Assembly: GCA_964007475.1 (NCBI GenBank)
Contig: OZ023275.1
Location: 3,720,001-3,784,000 of the forward strand
DNA length: 64,000 bases
Reading direction: 5' to 3'
Source: Hybos culiciformis
Taxonomy: Eukaryota > Arthropoda > Insecta > Diptera > Hybotidae
In this document: positions 28,101 through 40,500 of the stretch, piece after piece
Numbering within the stretch: position 1 is the stretch's first letter
Layout: every line of letters begins with the position of its first letter
Notes under the pieces: generated by a model
Databases searched by the model: none
Seen by the model: only the letters and a program-made list of their open reading frames with translations
Told to the model about the DNA's origin: nothing
Made by a program: the position numbers and the translations under genes

Positions 28101-31100
28101 TTCACATTATTTTTATTTATTTTTTTTTTTCATTCAATATTTATTCAAATGGAAGAGAAAATACAAATGTTGTTAAATTGTGAAATTGATTAAATTTTTC
28201 AGATAACTTTTCATTATTCTCAAAAAATGAATCATTATCACATGATCTGAAAATGTTTTTCATTTTTTTTTTTTAGAATAAAAAAAAATTATTGTAAATA
28301 AAAATTTTATTACAAAAAATTGCATTTATTTTACAATCACATACTACTATTGCATTATAAACTTTTTCATTTTTTAATATACATATTTTTTATATTCTGT
28401 TTTATTTATTAGTAAAATTCGATTCTTATCTAAAGGAGTGCGGAACTTAGTAAAAAAAAAAACTTTTACTTTTAATAAGTAAATCATAAAAATAATTTAA
28501 TAACATATTCTATTGTAATATTTACTTTAAAACTCTGAAACATTCAAAAATGAGATAAAATCGATAAATTATATATTGAATACACATTAACCATACAATA
28601 CTATATTAGAATCAACTGAAAGTGTGAGTGAAAATTCTATGTACGAGTATTTTCAGTTATTAAAATAATGTTGCTAATGCATAAACTTTTATCAGTTTTT
28701 GGATTTTCAACAAAAAAAAAAATTAAAAAAATATAGAACACTACCTCATACCGTTTTCAGCATTGAGATTTAAGATACTTTCATTTTAAGATACACACAG
28801 GAGCAGAACATATTCTCTGGGGTCCTTCAATATAATTAGCATTTAGTCATAAACTATTAGGCAAATATCAAAATCCAGACCCTAGTTCAAATCTTTGGGC
28901 CATTAGAATTATTTGAAGTTCCTATAATATACCCACATACTAATTTTATAGAAACCTTTTAAACTTTTGTGAAATTTTATATAACAATTTTTTAGATCCA
29001 TGGCTGATTGAAAGTCTCTAACTCCGAAACCCAAAATGAAAAAAACACATGTTTTGGGATTCAAAGCATAAAAATCAACTGGTTGGTTCATTAGTTATAT
29101 TTCACACAAGCATTTCAGATGGAAAACAGACTAAAAATAAGAGACAATAGAGTTCATTTTAACGGAAAAAACTTTGAAACTTTAGAGCAGTGAAGGTTAT
29201 TTAATTATATTATATATCTCTAATTAATTTTTGTTCATTCGAAAACAAGAATGTTAGAAAATTTAAGGCGCTTTCAATGCATTTTTCACACTACTTTGCG
29301 AAAAAATTTCCCATATTATATATAATGTAAATTTTAAATTTGCGGTTATAAATATGAAACATTCAGAAACATATGCTTATATGTTCATTTTGTGTAATTC
29401 TCTGATAACTGAACTAAAATTTATATAAATTTTCCATAAATGAATTTCTTCTTATTAAATAATTCTAAACTGCCTTTCATATAATAATGAAATTTCATAT
29501 AGGAGAGTGAAAATTTTGATAAATTACTTATTTTATCAGAAAGAAAAAAATAATAAAAAAAATAAAAGCAAATTTAAAAATCAAATAACATAATTTTTTT
29601 TTTATAATTTATCAGTAGCGATTTCGTGACAAAACGATAAAAACCAATAATGAATTTAATTTATTTACTGCTTTTTTTTTGTAATTTTTATTATAACCTT
29701 TAAGGATTTTTGAAATTCTTTTTTTAATTTTTTTCATTTTGTATCCATATAAAGATATCAAATTACAACAAAAGAAAAATAAAAAAATTAAATCAATAAG
29801 TTACGCCCAAATTGAAACACCTTCAAAACAAAATTAATTTTTTGTGTGAATTTTTAATGTAAATCAAAGGCGAAATAAAAAAATATATGTATGTATTTTT
29901 TTCTTCTTCTCATAAAATATGTTTTGACATTTAATCAAAATAGCATTAATATTGCATTGTATTTTTTGTTTTGCAAAAATGTTATTTATTTATTATGATT
30001 TTTAGGGAAAAATTCTAAAATTAAGCGGATTGATTTTGTTTGGGGAATATTTTGTGTTTGGGTTTTGAAAAATACTATGAAGTCGAGCATGGTGCAATTA
30101 ACAAATCAATTAATATAAATATGATATAATGTAACCGCGTTTGTAATTTTTAAACCTGCCTATAACAAGATTTCCTTTTTTTTTATTATGTAAATTTAAT
30201 TTTAGCGCAAATTATAAAAAAGTTCATATTTTCTATCTTCCTGGTGATTATTTTTCTATATATATGGCATATATGATAAGCAATTATGCGTTGCATTTAT
30301 ACTTAGAATGTTCATTCTAATCGAAGAATTTATTATACCTTTATTTATATTACTTTTTTTTATCGTAAATAAAATTGAATCGTTATGTTTCCATTTAATT
30401 GTCGCACAGATTGATCCTTTAATTAAATAACTGCATACACAAATGCCCCAATTTATTTTATCTATAGCTATAATTTACAATATAGTAATAAACAATTTTC
30501 AATATTCTTTATTAATTTACTATTAAATTTTTTCTTTTAATTTATTTTTCCGATACTTAATTTTAGTCCTAGAAATTTTTTTTATATACATTTTGTGTAA
30601 TAATAAGATTATATAGTGATTTTACTTCTTTAACCTAATTTATGTAACAAATAAATGGAAAATGGAAAATAACATAAAATTATAATTTGTATTTTATATA
30701 ACTAAATTGAGGCGATTTATAATTGGTGAAAATGTTTATAGTGATTTCAAGGTTTTTAACTTCATTAATTTAATGTTCGTTCATCGCAAATATATTATAT
30801 TATATGGTATGTGTATGTTTTAGATACGTACTACAGTTAATATTTCAAGGCTTTTCGAAACAAAATACATTATTAGATTCCCAAGTCATTAAATATGTTA
30901 GCGTTTTATTACATTACATATAGTGTAATAAAAAAACAAATTATACATATTTTAAATAAGTTTTTTTTTTTTTTATTATTATTCTCATATCTTTTTATTC
31001 TAACTTCTAACATTCTAATCCATAAAAAAAAAATATTATTATTTTTTATTTTTTTTTAAATTTATGTATACTACAATAATACATTTTATTATATCAATTA

Positions 31101-33079
31101 ATTATAATTATAATTTAAACATTTGCAACATTGTTGCATACAATTAAAATATTTTTTTAATTATACCGTCTACATATTCGAAAATGAAAATCGATCAAAA
31201 AAAATATTGAAAGATGCACAATTTTTATATTATATGGATTACATTGTCCATTAAAAATTTAATTGAAGAAGAAGCTATAGTGACATAGACTGTTCGTATA
31301 AATATTCTACCTCCCTTATAAATCAATCGATTTTAATAAAATCAAGGAATTTTCGTAGCTTCAGTGAGTCGAGTACTTTTTTAAATTTTTGACTAAACAC
31401 CCAAAATCATTCTCTAAAAATAAGGTTGCGCCAAAACATCCTCCTGAAGTACATGACCACAAGAAATTAAAATTGAAAACGGAAAAGTTACCTAAAACAA
31501 TTTAGCACTAGACTTTACTTGTGGTCTGTTAACAGAACATGTAGTTTCAAAATATTGAGAACATAAGTTTACAATCCTATATCTATATTTCGTCAAAAAG
31601 AAATGAATTTTATTACATCCTTAGGAAGACCGCATTAACATTTATTATTAAACAATTATATATTAACATTAACAATAAATAAACAAATAAAATATTTAGA
31701 ATGAAAGCTTATAAAAAACAGAATTTTAGAACATAGTAAAACCAAATTAATAAAAAAAAATATATCAAAAATTTTCAAGGTTAAAAATTCCAATTTTAGA
31801 ATCAGATTATAAATATAATTAAATTCTACTATATTCACTAATTTATTTTGATTATTATTTTTTATTTTTTTCAACTAACCATTATAATATTCTTAATTTC
31901 ATGAGCTTTTGACAAGCAAAAGTTAATTTCATGGTTATGGTAAAATTTGAATGATTAGATTTTTTGTTGTTTTTTTTTTATATAAACAAAATATATCCAT
32001 TGAATATGCCGGAATTTAAGAATATCATTGTTGAAAAAAATAAATAAATAAATATAATTCTATTCTTTTTATGCAAAAAAAGTTAACAACAAAAAAAAAT
32101 TGCGAAGAGAAAAATTATTTTCCGCTAATATTATGTACAAAAAATGTTATTTATCCCAAAAAAAAAACAAGTGAAATAGATATTAATTAAAGAGCTTTAA
32201 TAAACTTTTACACTCATGCTGCCTTCTACAAAACACCTTTTTATAATGTATCTGTGAAAATTTTAATTTTGTTACAAAAAAAATTGTTTAAGGCTCATTT
32301 ATTTCTTTATTTTAATTAAATGCGTATAAATCAAAATAAACAAAGAAGCATCATATTCAAGTGTATTATCGTGTGTAAATGGATCCCAGAGATTTCACTT
32401 AGTTTTCACAAAATAATGCGGTAAAACAAGACTATATATACACAACTAACTCGTTTATGTTTTCTATAATGAAAGTACAGAAATGGCGCCATAAATAAAT
32501 AATTATGTAACAAACAAATTAACCCAATTATTAATAACGACTATTTTATGTTATCTACATTTTCACTATAAATATTTTTGCAATTAGCAGAAAAAAAGGA
32601 CTATTATTTTTTTTTAATTTATTTAATTTTATTCATATTTGTTATGAAGATTCTATACTGGCTTGAAAATGTACAAATTGAGCTTTAAGGAAATTCAAAA
32701 AAAAAAAAAAAATAGAAAAAATAAAAAGGCCAAACGTTATCTAATATTCATTTCATTTTAAGGATATTATTATATAAATATTTTATTTTTGGTAATAAAA
32801 TCAAAAAAGGATAAGTTGAAAAAAAAAATTAACTAATAAAAAATATTATTTACGATATTTTTTTAAACGAAGGTTAAAAAATCTTTTATTATGGGTGGTA
32901 AAAAATATGATTTATGTTATTATAAAATATAAAAATGAATTAAATGTTATTTTCATAGCAATTTATCGTTATTCGGTTTATTGCTATAATATTTTTTTTT
33001 CTCTAATTCAGAGGAATATATATATGTATATCTATATAGAATTTTTGAAATGTGCTGTAACTATTTGAGAAGATAAATT

Positions 33080-33150
33080 GGATCAGCAGACAAAATGAAT
33101 TGGAGTTGGAATACCATAAATTTTAGTTCTAATATTTCGTATGCTGATCC
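33080..33150 (+). ncRNA. MicroRNA-precursor-like hairpin (candidate)
   Basis: This 71-nt stretch folds into one stem. The base GGATCAGCA (33080-33088) pairs perfectly with TGCTGATCC (33142-33150). The stem then continues with three mismatches and several G-U pairs for more than 30 pairs to a small terminal loop around AATACCATAAA. Length, a single loop and scattered mismatches fit an animal pre-miRNA. I do not recognise the sequence as a known microRNA. It ends 969 bp before the ATF3 start codon on the same strand. The G-U pairs fold better as + strand RNA, so that strand is preferred. A short palindromic MITE is the alternative. Confidence 0.35.
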
Positions 33151-34119
33151 GACTTGTTATTAGGGTGCAATTTTCTTGGGAAATAAATTTTTTTTTAAAT
33201 GTTTCTTAATTTTTTTTTATATACATTTTAGTGGGAAAACTTTAAGTATTAGTCATAGTTTTGCTGAAAATTTAAATATGAATTTTGCTTATAATATTTC
33301 AGGAATATTATAAATTATACAATACAGTGGCATTGTATATATTAGTATTACTTTGTTTTGATATATTTTTTGTTCAAAATTTTAAATATTTCTCCATCAA
33401 AGGATACAAGATTATTTTCTCTATAAGCATTTTTTTTATATTAACTTTTGCCTTTGGGAAACTTTTAATATTACATTACAGATATATATTTGTTTTTTTA
33501 TATAATTTCCACCTAACTAAGATTGAAATTTTTTTTTTCTCATTTTCAGATAATAAACTTTGCAGCAAAAAATTATTTCCAATGAGTCACAACAACTTTA
33601 AAATAAAATAAAAACTTAAAACTAATAAAAAATAAATATTAATTGAACAGAAAATTTAAATAAATGAAAACGTGACAAAAATTTGCCTTAATTAAAAATA
33701 ATAATATATAAAATCCAAAATAAATATAAGATGTCATTATTTTAAAATAAAAAAAATATTTATATAATAAATGTGATTATAATTTATTAAGATTAAAAAT
33801 TAAATTAAAAAAAAAAAAGAATATAATTAAAATTTGAAAAATATTTGAAAAGTCCAACTTTTTTTATTTTCTAATTTTTAATAAGAATCAGCACCAATTG
33901 TTTATTTTTTTTAAAACTTCGATTAATTGAAAAAAAAAATAGAATTCTGCACAAAAATAAACATAAAAAATTTAAAATCTAAAAAATTAAACCTAACTGT
34001 GATTAAAAAATTTATTTATTTAATTTTTTTTTTAACAAAAAAAAAAATTAATAAATTAAACAAACGTCATAAATTTTATAATATTGAAAATTAAAAAAAA
34101 AATAAAATAAACAACAAAA

Positions 34120-34440
34120 ATGTTTAATTTAAATATACCACCTTCATCATTGCTCGGTGTTGACACTGGTGGCTTAAGTACAACACCGAAAACACCAGAA
34201 ATTGTTAATTCATTAATAGCAATGACAACGAATCCATTAGATAATTATAATTTTTCTAATATGACAGTAAATAATAATAATAATAATAATAATGGTAATA
34301 CCAGCAATTGTGGCGCTACAAATAATATTGATGGTTCTACAACAACATCAACTACAACAACTAATGGTATTGTTATAATATCAACAAAACGAAATTTTCA
34401 AAATTGTATAAATAATAATAATAATAATAATAACAATAAT

Positions 34441-34489
<49 letters not shown>

Positions 34490-34527
34490 TTATTAATAAT
34501 AATAATAATAATAGTGCTAATCAACAG
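34120..34527 (+). CDS. Atf3: ATF3 coding exon 1 (residues 1-136)
   Basis: It runs from the start codon to a donor CAACAG|GTGAGA, so reading on past 34527 hits a stop within four codons. It encodes a conserved Pro/Ser/Thr-rich head with TPKTPE, a possible proline-directed phosphorylation or docking motif. Two Asn-rich tracts written mainly in AAT codons follow. Confidence 0.9.
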
Positions 34528-37500
34528 GTGAGAAATTAAAATATTTAAATTTTTATTTTTTTTTGCGATAGAAAATTTTATATATTAAACAATTATACAT
34601 ATTATATATTGTGTATTCTGTCCAAATAAATATATATATATATATAGAATAAACTAATTATACAAAAAGAATTTTGTTAATAAATAACCCAAAATATATT
34701 TTTATCTTGATATACCAAATTTTTAATTTTGTTGTTTATTTTTAAATATATAACTAAAAGAGAATATTAAAAAAATAGGAGTCAAACTAATATGTTAGAA
34801 ATAACTTTGAAATTTTTTATAATGCCAATAATAGTTATTGGTCGATGAATTTGCAAAAAAAGAATTGCTCTAATAATTTAAGTAGACATTTTGTCATTAT
34901 ACAATGTAAAATATTTGTCTTCTATATTATAGTATATAAATTCCGGATACGGTTTTCAACGTTACTCTTGTACTTGTATCTGTAGCTGATGTAGCTTTCT
35001 GTTTTTTTTTTCATTGCAGCAATCTCAAGATAGATATAATATGTAGAACAGTGGTCATACATTTTTTTTTTAACTTTGTCTCGTTGTTTCAAAATAAATT
35101 ACAACCTGAATCATCCCAACTAGCAGATTATTCTTGTAAATAACTGTTATACCACTTATAAGCTGTATAAGATTCTAGTAAAAGGATTCGTGATACTGAA
35201 TCATAGTGATCTTATTATGCAACATTTATAAGAATTCTATTTCATTAAAAAATATAAACAGCTCTTTAATGCCGGTTTCAGTCTTCCTATTAGAATTCAT
35301 CTTATCCCAAAATTCTTCTTCTCTTTTACTTTGTACATATGAGTAAAAAGGAAAAAAAATGTTCTTTAATGCGGACCGTGATCCTGCTATTAGCTTCTAT
35401 TTTCATAACAAAACTATTTTTTCTCTCTTTTACCTCCTACAAATGAGTAAAAAGGAAAAAAAAAGTTCTTTAATGCCGGCCGTGATCCTGCTATTATTAG
35501 CTTTTATTTTTATAACAAAACTATTTTTTTTCTCTTTTACTTCGTTCTATGAGAAAAGAGGAAAAAAAGTTTTCTTTAATACCGGCCGTGATCCTGCTAT
35601 TAGCTTTTATTTTTATAACAAAACTATTTTTTCTCTCATTTACTTCATACTATGAGAAAAGAGGAAAAAAAGTGTTCTTTAATGCCGGCCGTGATCCTGC
35701 TAGTAGCTTTTATTTTTATAACAAAACTATTTTTTTTCTCTTTTACTTCGTTCTATGAGAAAAGAGGAAAAAAAGTTTTCTTTAATACCGGCCGTGATCC
35801 TGCTATTAGCTTTTATTTTTATAACAAAACTATTTTTTCTCTCATTTACTTCATACTATGAGAAAAGAGGAAAAAAAGTGTTCTTTAATGCCGGCCGTGA
35901 TCCTGCTAGTAGCTTTTATTTTTATAACAAAACTATTTTTTTTCTCTTTTACTTCGTTCTATGAGAAAAGAGGAAAAAAAGTTTTCTTTAATACCGGCCG
36001 TGATCCTGCTATTAGCTTTTATTTTTATAACAAAACTATTTTTTCTCTCATTTACTTCATACTATGAGAAAAGAGGAAAAAAAGTGTTCTTTAATGCCGG
36101 CCGTGATCCTGCTAGTAGCTTTTATTTTTATAACAAAACTATTTTTTTTCTCTTTTACTTCGTTCTATGAGAAAAGAGGAAAAAAAGTTTTCTTTAATAC
36201 CGGCCGTGATCCTGCTATTAGCTTTTATTTTTATAACAAAACTATTTTTTCTCTCATTTACTTCATACTATGAGAAAAGAGGAAAAAAAGTGTTCTTTAA
36301 TGCCGGCCGTGATCCTGCTAGTAGCTTTTATTTTTATAACAAAACTATTTTTTTTCTCTTTTACTTCGTTCTATGAGAAAAGAGGAAAAAAAGTTTTCTT
36401 TAATACCGGCCGTGATCCTGCTATTAGCTTTTATTTTTATAACAAAACTATTTTTTTTCTCTTTCACTTCATACTATGAGAAAAGAGGAAAAAAAGTGTT
36501 CTTTAATGCCGGCCGTGATCCTGCTAGTAACTTTTACATTTGTTTTTTACTTTGCACTATGAGAAAAGAGGACAAAAATAGTTTCATGCGTATTTGCCGA
36601 ATGCTTTTAAAAACAATAACAAAAATAATTTAAATTCCGTGTTACCAGGTTATTGCACTAATCCCCTAACCATATAAATATAATAAGGACTTGAGAGAGT
36701 TTATTGTTTGTAAAATTATCACTTTGACTTGCTTTACGTTGACGTTTTTATTATAATTTTGCGGAAATTCTTTGCAGATTCATGATTTTAAAATGATGCA
36801 CTTATTGTACGGAAATAGAAAATTATTGTGTAAGGGTTGAAAGGTTCAAATGGTCCGAAATAATAAAAGAGTATGATGATCGGAAAATCAACCTAAAGGA
36901 TTTTTTAGTTAGACGTATCCTTGGGTGGAATTTGTGAGAATTTTTTCCCGGATAATTATTATTTTCTGAATTTTTACGTTGTTAAGAAAATATTAATTAT
37001 TTTGGGAAATAAAATCAAACTACGGACTAAGAATTTAATAGCATTCTTTATTGTAAGGTTGAATTTTTAATACCTTCCGTTTTGTCTAAAAATTCGCACT
37101 TTTTTATCCTTGTTAATTGTACCTAGAACTCCAAAATGTTCCTTTAAATTATTTATAGACATGGCAATACAGACAGGTTGGTTACCATTTTAGTTTTTTG
37201 TGATGAAAAATTTATAGTGAATGATACCAGTGAATAGTTTAACTTCACTAGACCTCTTTCGTGTAAAAAAACACGAAAGTATTAATTTTAAAAAAATAAT
37301 TCCAATCAAATAAGGAAAATTCGTTTTTGATTAATTTTTGCTTCAAAAATGAAAAACGACTATTTAATTTTTTTTATTTGTTATTTTAGTTTCACAAAAT
37401 TAAATTAATTTTTATCCCTATTAAACATTTTTTTAGTGTTTTTTAACAATTGAAAAAATTAAAAATAATATCCTTAAAAATAAAAATCAATAAACAAAAC

Positions 37501-40500
37501 TTAAGTACAGTAAACCCTATACAACGCGACACTTCTATAACGCGTTTTCGCTACAACGCGATTCATAAATGGCGGTAATTTTTCTCACAACGCGATTTTT
37601 TTCCTACAACGTGATTAAAAAAAATTATTTTTTAAAAAAAATCGCTTATCTCGGAATGTTTTAAACGACCGCAAGAGCTAACGAACCTATCTCTTGTTTT
37701 AGTAGTTCAGATTCGGATATAGCACCAGCAAAACGTTCGCGGCATAATCCGGTTAGCAGTGATATTATTCTTATATTCATCAATATTCCTTTTTACATTT
37801 TAATCTTTATAAATTTGAATTTTTATTTAGTTCTTAATTTTAATTTTGTTAATTTTTATTAATTTATTATAATTTTATTGAAGGATTTCTAATAAAATCT
37901 TGAGTATATTTAATTATTAATTTAATTGCATTTTTTTATACTTGGAACCTAACCCCTTTTTTTCTATAGAGTTCATGTCTCCTGCAACGCGATTGCCTAC
38001 TACACGACGTTTTCTAAGAACGTATCTCTCGCGTTGTAGGAGGGTTGACTGTATGTCGCCACTTCGAAACAGGAAATAATTTAAAATTTTGGGATCTTTC
38101 TATAAAAGTTCCTAAAAATAACATAGGTTATCCGAATATAGGAACAAAATACTTTATGGAAATTGAAGTTATTTAAACGCAAAAGTTTGTTTGAAGAACT
38201 AAATATTTTATTATTTGGCAAATTGTTGATTCTTTTTGAAAAAATCTATGAATTCAAAAAACTACATAAAAAGAATAGAACATCAGTTAAATTTTATTTA
38301 TTTGTGCCATGGCAAACTACATTTTACTCATACTTTGCTTATATGACTTTAAAATGTACCAAAATTTTAACAAATTTAATGCCTTTTTAAATTTAAAATA
38401 ATTTAAATATCATAAATTTCACTAGGTTTTCATATTTATTAATCCTAGAATATTAAAAATTGCATTATTTTTTCAATTGCATGAAAAAAAAAAAATTCAA
38501 TTTTATTTTTTTCAACAATTGCAATAGTTTTGTATATACTTAATTTAATACACATTTAAAAATTAAAATGTGCACAAGTTAAATTAAATACAAATACATT
38601 TATTTTATCATTACATATACCCATCTAAATATTTATTTATTATATTTTATTGGTTTTCCTTTTCTTTTAACTATTTTCTTTTTTATATACTATATTTATG
38701 CACTTCTTTTTTTTATGGCTGTCCTTCTCTTTTCTTTCATGAAAAAAAGTGTTATACAGGCTAATAATGGGATTAGTCACAGAATTCAAGAATGTTATTA
38801 GCCATTTACTAACCCATTTATAGATACTTATATAACAAATTATACTTATAATTTTCGCCACTTCTGAGGTTATAACAGGATTCGTGATACTTAATAGACA
38901 GTTACTAGAATACATAAGCTTTCTACTAAAAGAATTGAATCTTCTTATAGAGCTAATTTGCTAGTTGGGATTGATCATGAACAGTTTCCAATCATTTTAA
39001 ATTTCTTATAAAATAAATTAAAGTTAGTTAAATTAAATATTAAATTATAAATGTGATACAATATACTATGGAATAATACGCTTATCGGAGTATTACGAAG
39101 AATTTTCAATTTTTTCCATCATATTCCAATTTGTTGAAAAATATGTAAATGTTAAATTTTCTATTTTTACAGTGAAACTTATAAACTTATAGCAATTAAG
39201 TAGTAAGATGAAGATTAAATTAATTATTTTTGGTTTTTTGTATATCTACATTTTTCATATACCTACGTATATTATGTAAAATACATAATTAAAATATATC
39301 TATAATTATTGTAATGTCACATTAACTATTATAAGCAACGGATAATGATAACAGAGAATAAACAATCGTACGGTTGCGTAATAAAAAACAAAATAAACCT
39401 CCTAATGTTAAAAATTCAAGGTTAAAAGTAAATACAATGTTTAAATTTAATGTGCTAATTGAATGTATAATATTATATTATTTTGTTGAAAAAAAAATTT
39501 ATTTATTTTTTTTTTAATTAATGAAAATTTAATTTTTTTTTATTAGGAGACATACATAAAAAAGAAGTGCTTTGTTAAAAATTTATAACCAGTATATGAT
39601 TGTTAATATTTATGTATATTCCTCTAGTAAACTATTGTTTTATTTTTTTTGCGTATATCATTAAAATTAAATTATAATTTCAAATATTTGAATACTTTCT
39701 TTTATAAAAGTATGCTTCTGATATTGATACGGGTTTGATATCATATAATCAAATACATTATTAGTCCAGCGATAGTACTATTCGATGATTGATGACAAAT
39801 ATTTAAAAATGTTATTAATATATATAAATATATAACATCCTTGTTTACTATGTAAATGTTTAAATTTTTTGTGTCAATAACATTGTATTCATCATATTAT
39901 ACCAAAAATCAATTCTTAAATTAAACTTAATCAGAGATATGAAAACTTTGAAGCCTGAATCATCAAAATTATTTAATATTGCAAAAATGTAAAAAAAAAA
40001 AAATTCATGACTTTTTGAAACAGCAGGAAATTCATACATTATTATTATTCCTTATGGCTTCTCATTTCTTATTTTTTTTATTTTTTTTTCACCCACAATC
40101 AAAATAAAAATATTTATATTTTCCTAATATTGTGTAATAATAATAAAAATATTAATATAATTAAAATTTTATCAATAAATGTAATCTTAAATTAATTTTT
40201 TTTATTATTTTTAAATATAATTTCAGTTTATCTCGCAAGATAGTAGTCATTCCAGTTGTTCGGGTTCACCACTTGATTCACCTGTAGGCACACATACAAC
40301 GCCTAGTGTTCAGCAGGTAAGCATCAAAATAATAATTTATTATATGAATATAAATATATTTTGATTTTTATCGAAGTTCTAAATCAAATAATGCTGAAAG
40401 GCTTGTCAAAGGTAGTGTTGCAAGACTTGATCGAGATTTGAACAATAATCTTCAATCTATTTTCTATTTCCTTCTCGGTATGCTAATACAATAGACCAAG

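Larger units (their letters stand above)
1..34119. other. Long gene-poor AT-rich region upstream of ATF3
   Basis: No open frame in this 34-kb stretch has the amino-acid mix of a real protein. The longest (33285-33611, 108 codons) is dominated by Phe, Ile, Leu, Lys, Tyr and Asn, as expected from translating A/T-rich DNA. The region is mostly poly-A/poly-T, TTTA and AAT microsatellites. Items standing out from this background are listed separately: a tRNA-like relic at 8850-8930, hairpins at 15778-15828 and 16023-16098, a minisatellite block at 16132-16691, scattered GGCGCC palindromes, and a microRNA-like hairpin at 33080-33150. The 5' UTR, promoter and any non-coding first exons of ATF3 presumably lie here, but I cannot place them from sequence alone. 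Confidence 0.7.
35113..38971. mobile_element. Candidate 3.9-kb composite element bounded by 13-bp inverted repeats
   Basis: ATCCCAACTAGCA at 35113-35125 recurs exactly in inverted orientation at 38959-38971, and similarity continues inward (GATTA against AATTA). Subterminal parts share AGGATTCGTGATACT in direct orientation (about 35185-35200 and 38877-38892). Inside are the 103-bp array close to the left end and a complete pogo-like element with its own TA duplication, which reads as a later nested insertion. No intact transposase is visible and I could not define a target duplication, so it may be a decayed foldback-type or hAT-like element, or coincidence. Confidence 0.4.
34528..40226 (+). 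other. ATF3 intron 1 (5.7 kb)
   Basis: The donor is GTGAGA at 34528 and the acceptor is AATTTCAG ending at 40226. The intron holds the 103-bp tandem array, the pogo-like element and the inverted-repeat-bounded segment described separately. Elsewhere it is AT-rich with no coding potential that I recognise. Confidence 0.88.

Noticed and set aside
33285..33611. 108-codon open frame just upstream of ATF3
   Set aside because: Composition is almost entirely Phe, Ile, Leu, Tyr, Lys and Asn, as expected from translating A/T-rich DNA. There is no domain or motif, and no promoter or splice context.
35338..36590. Regular repeats considered as a CRISPR array
   Set aside because: The repeats are directly contiguous 103-bp units with no unique spacers, lie in an intron of an insect gene, and have no cas genes nearby.
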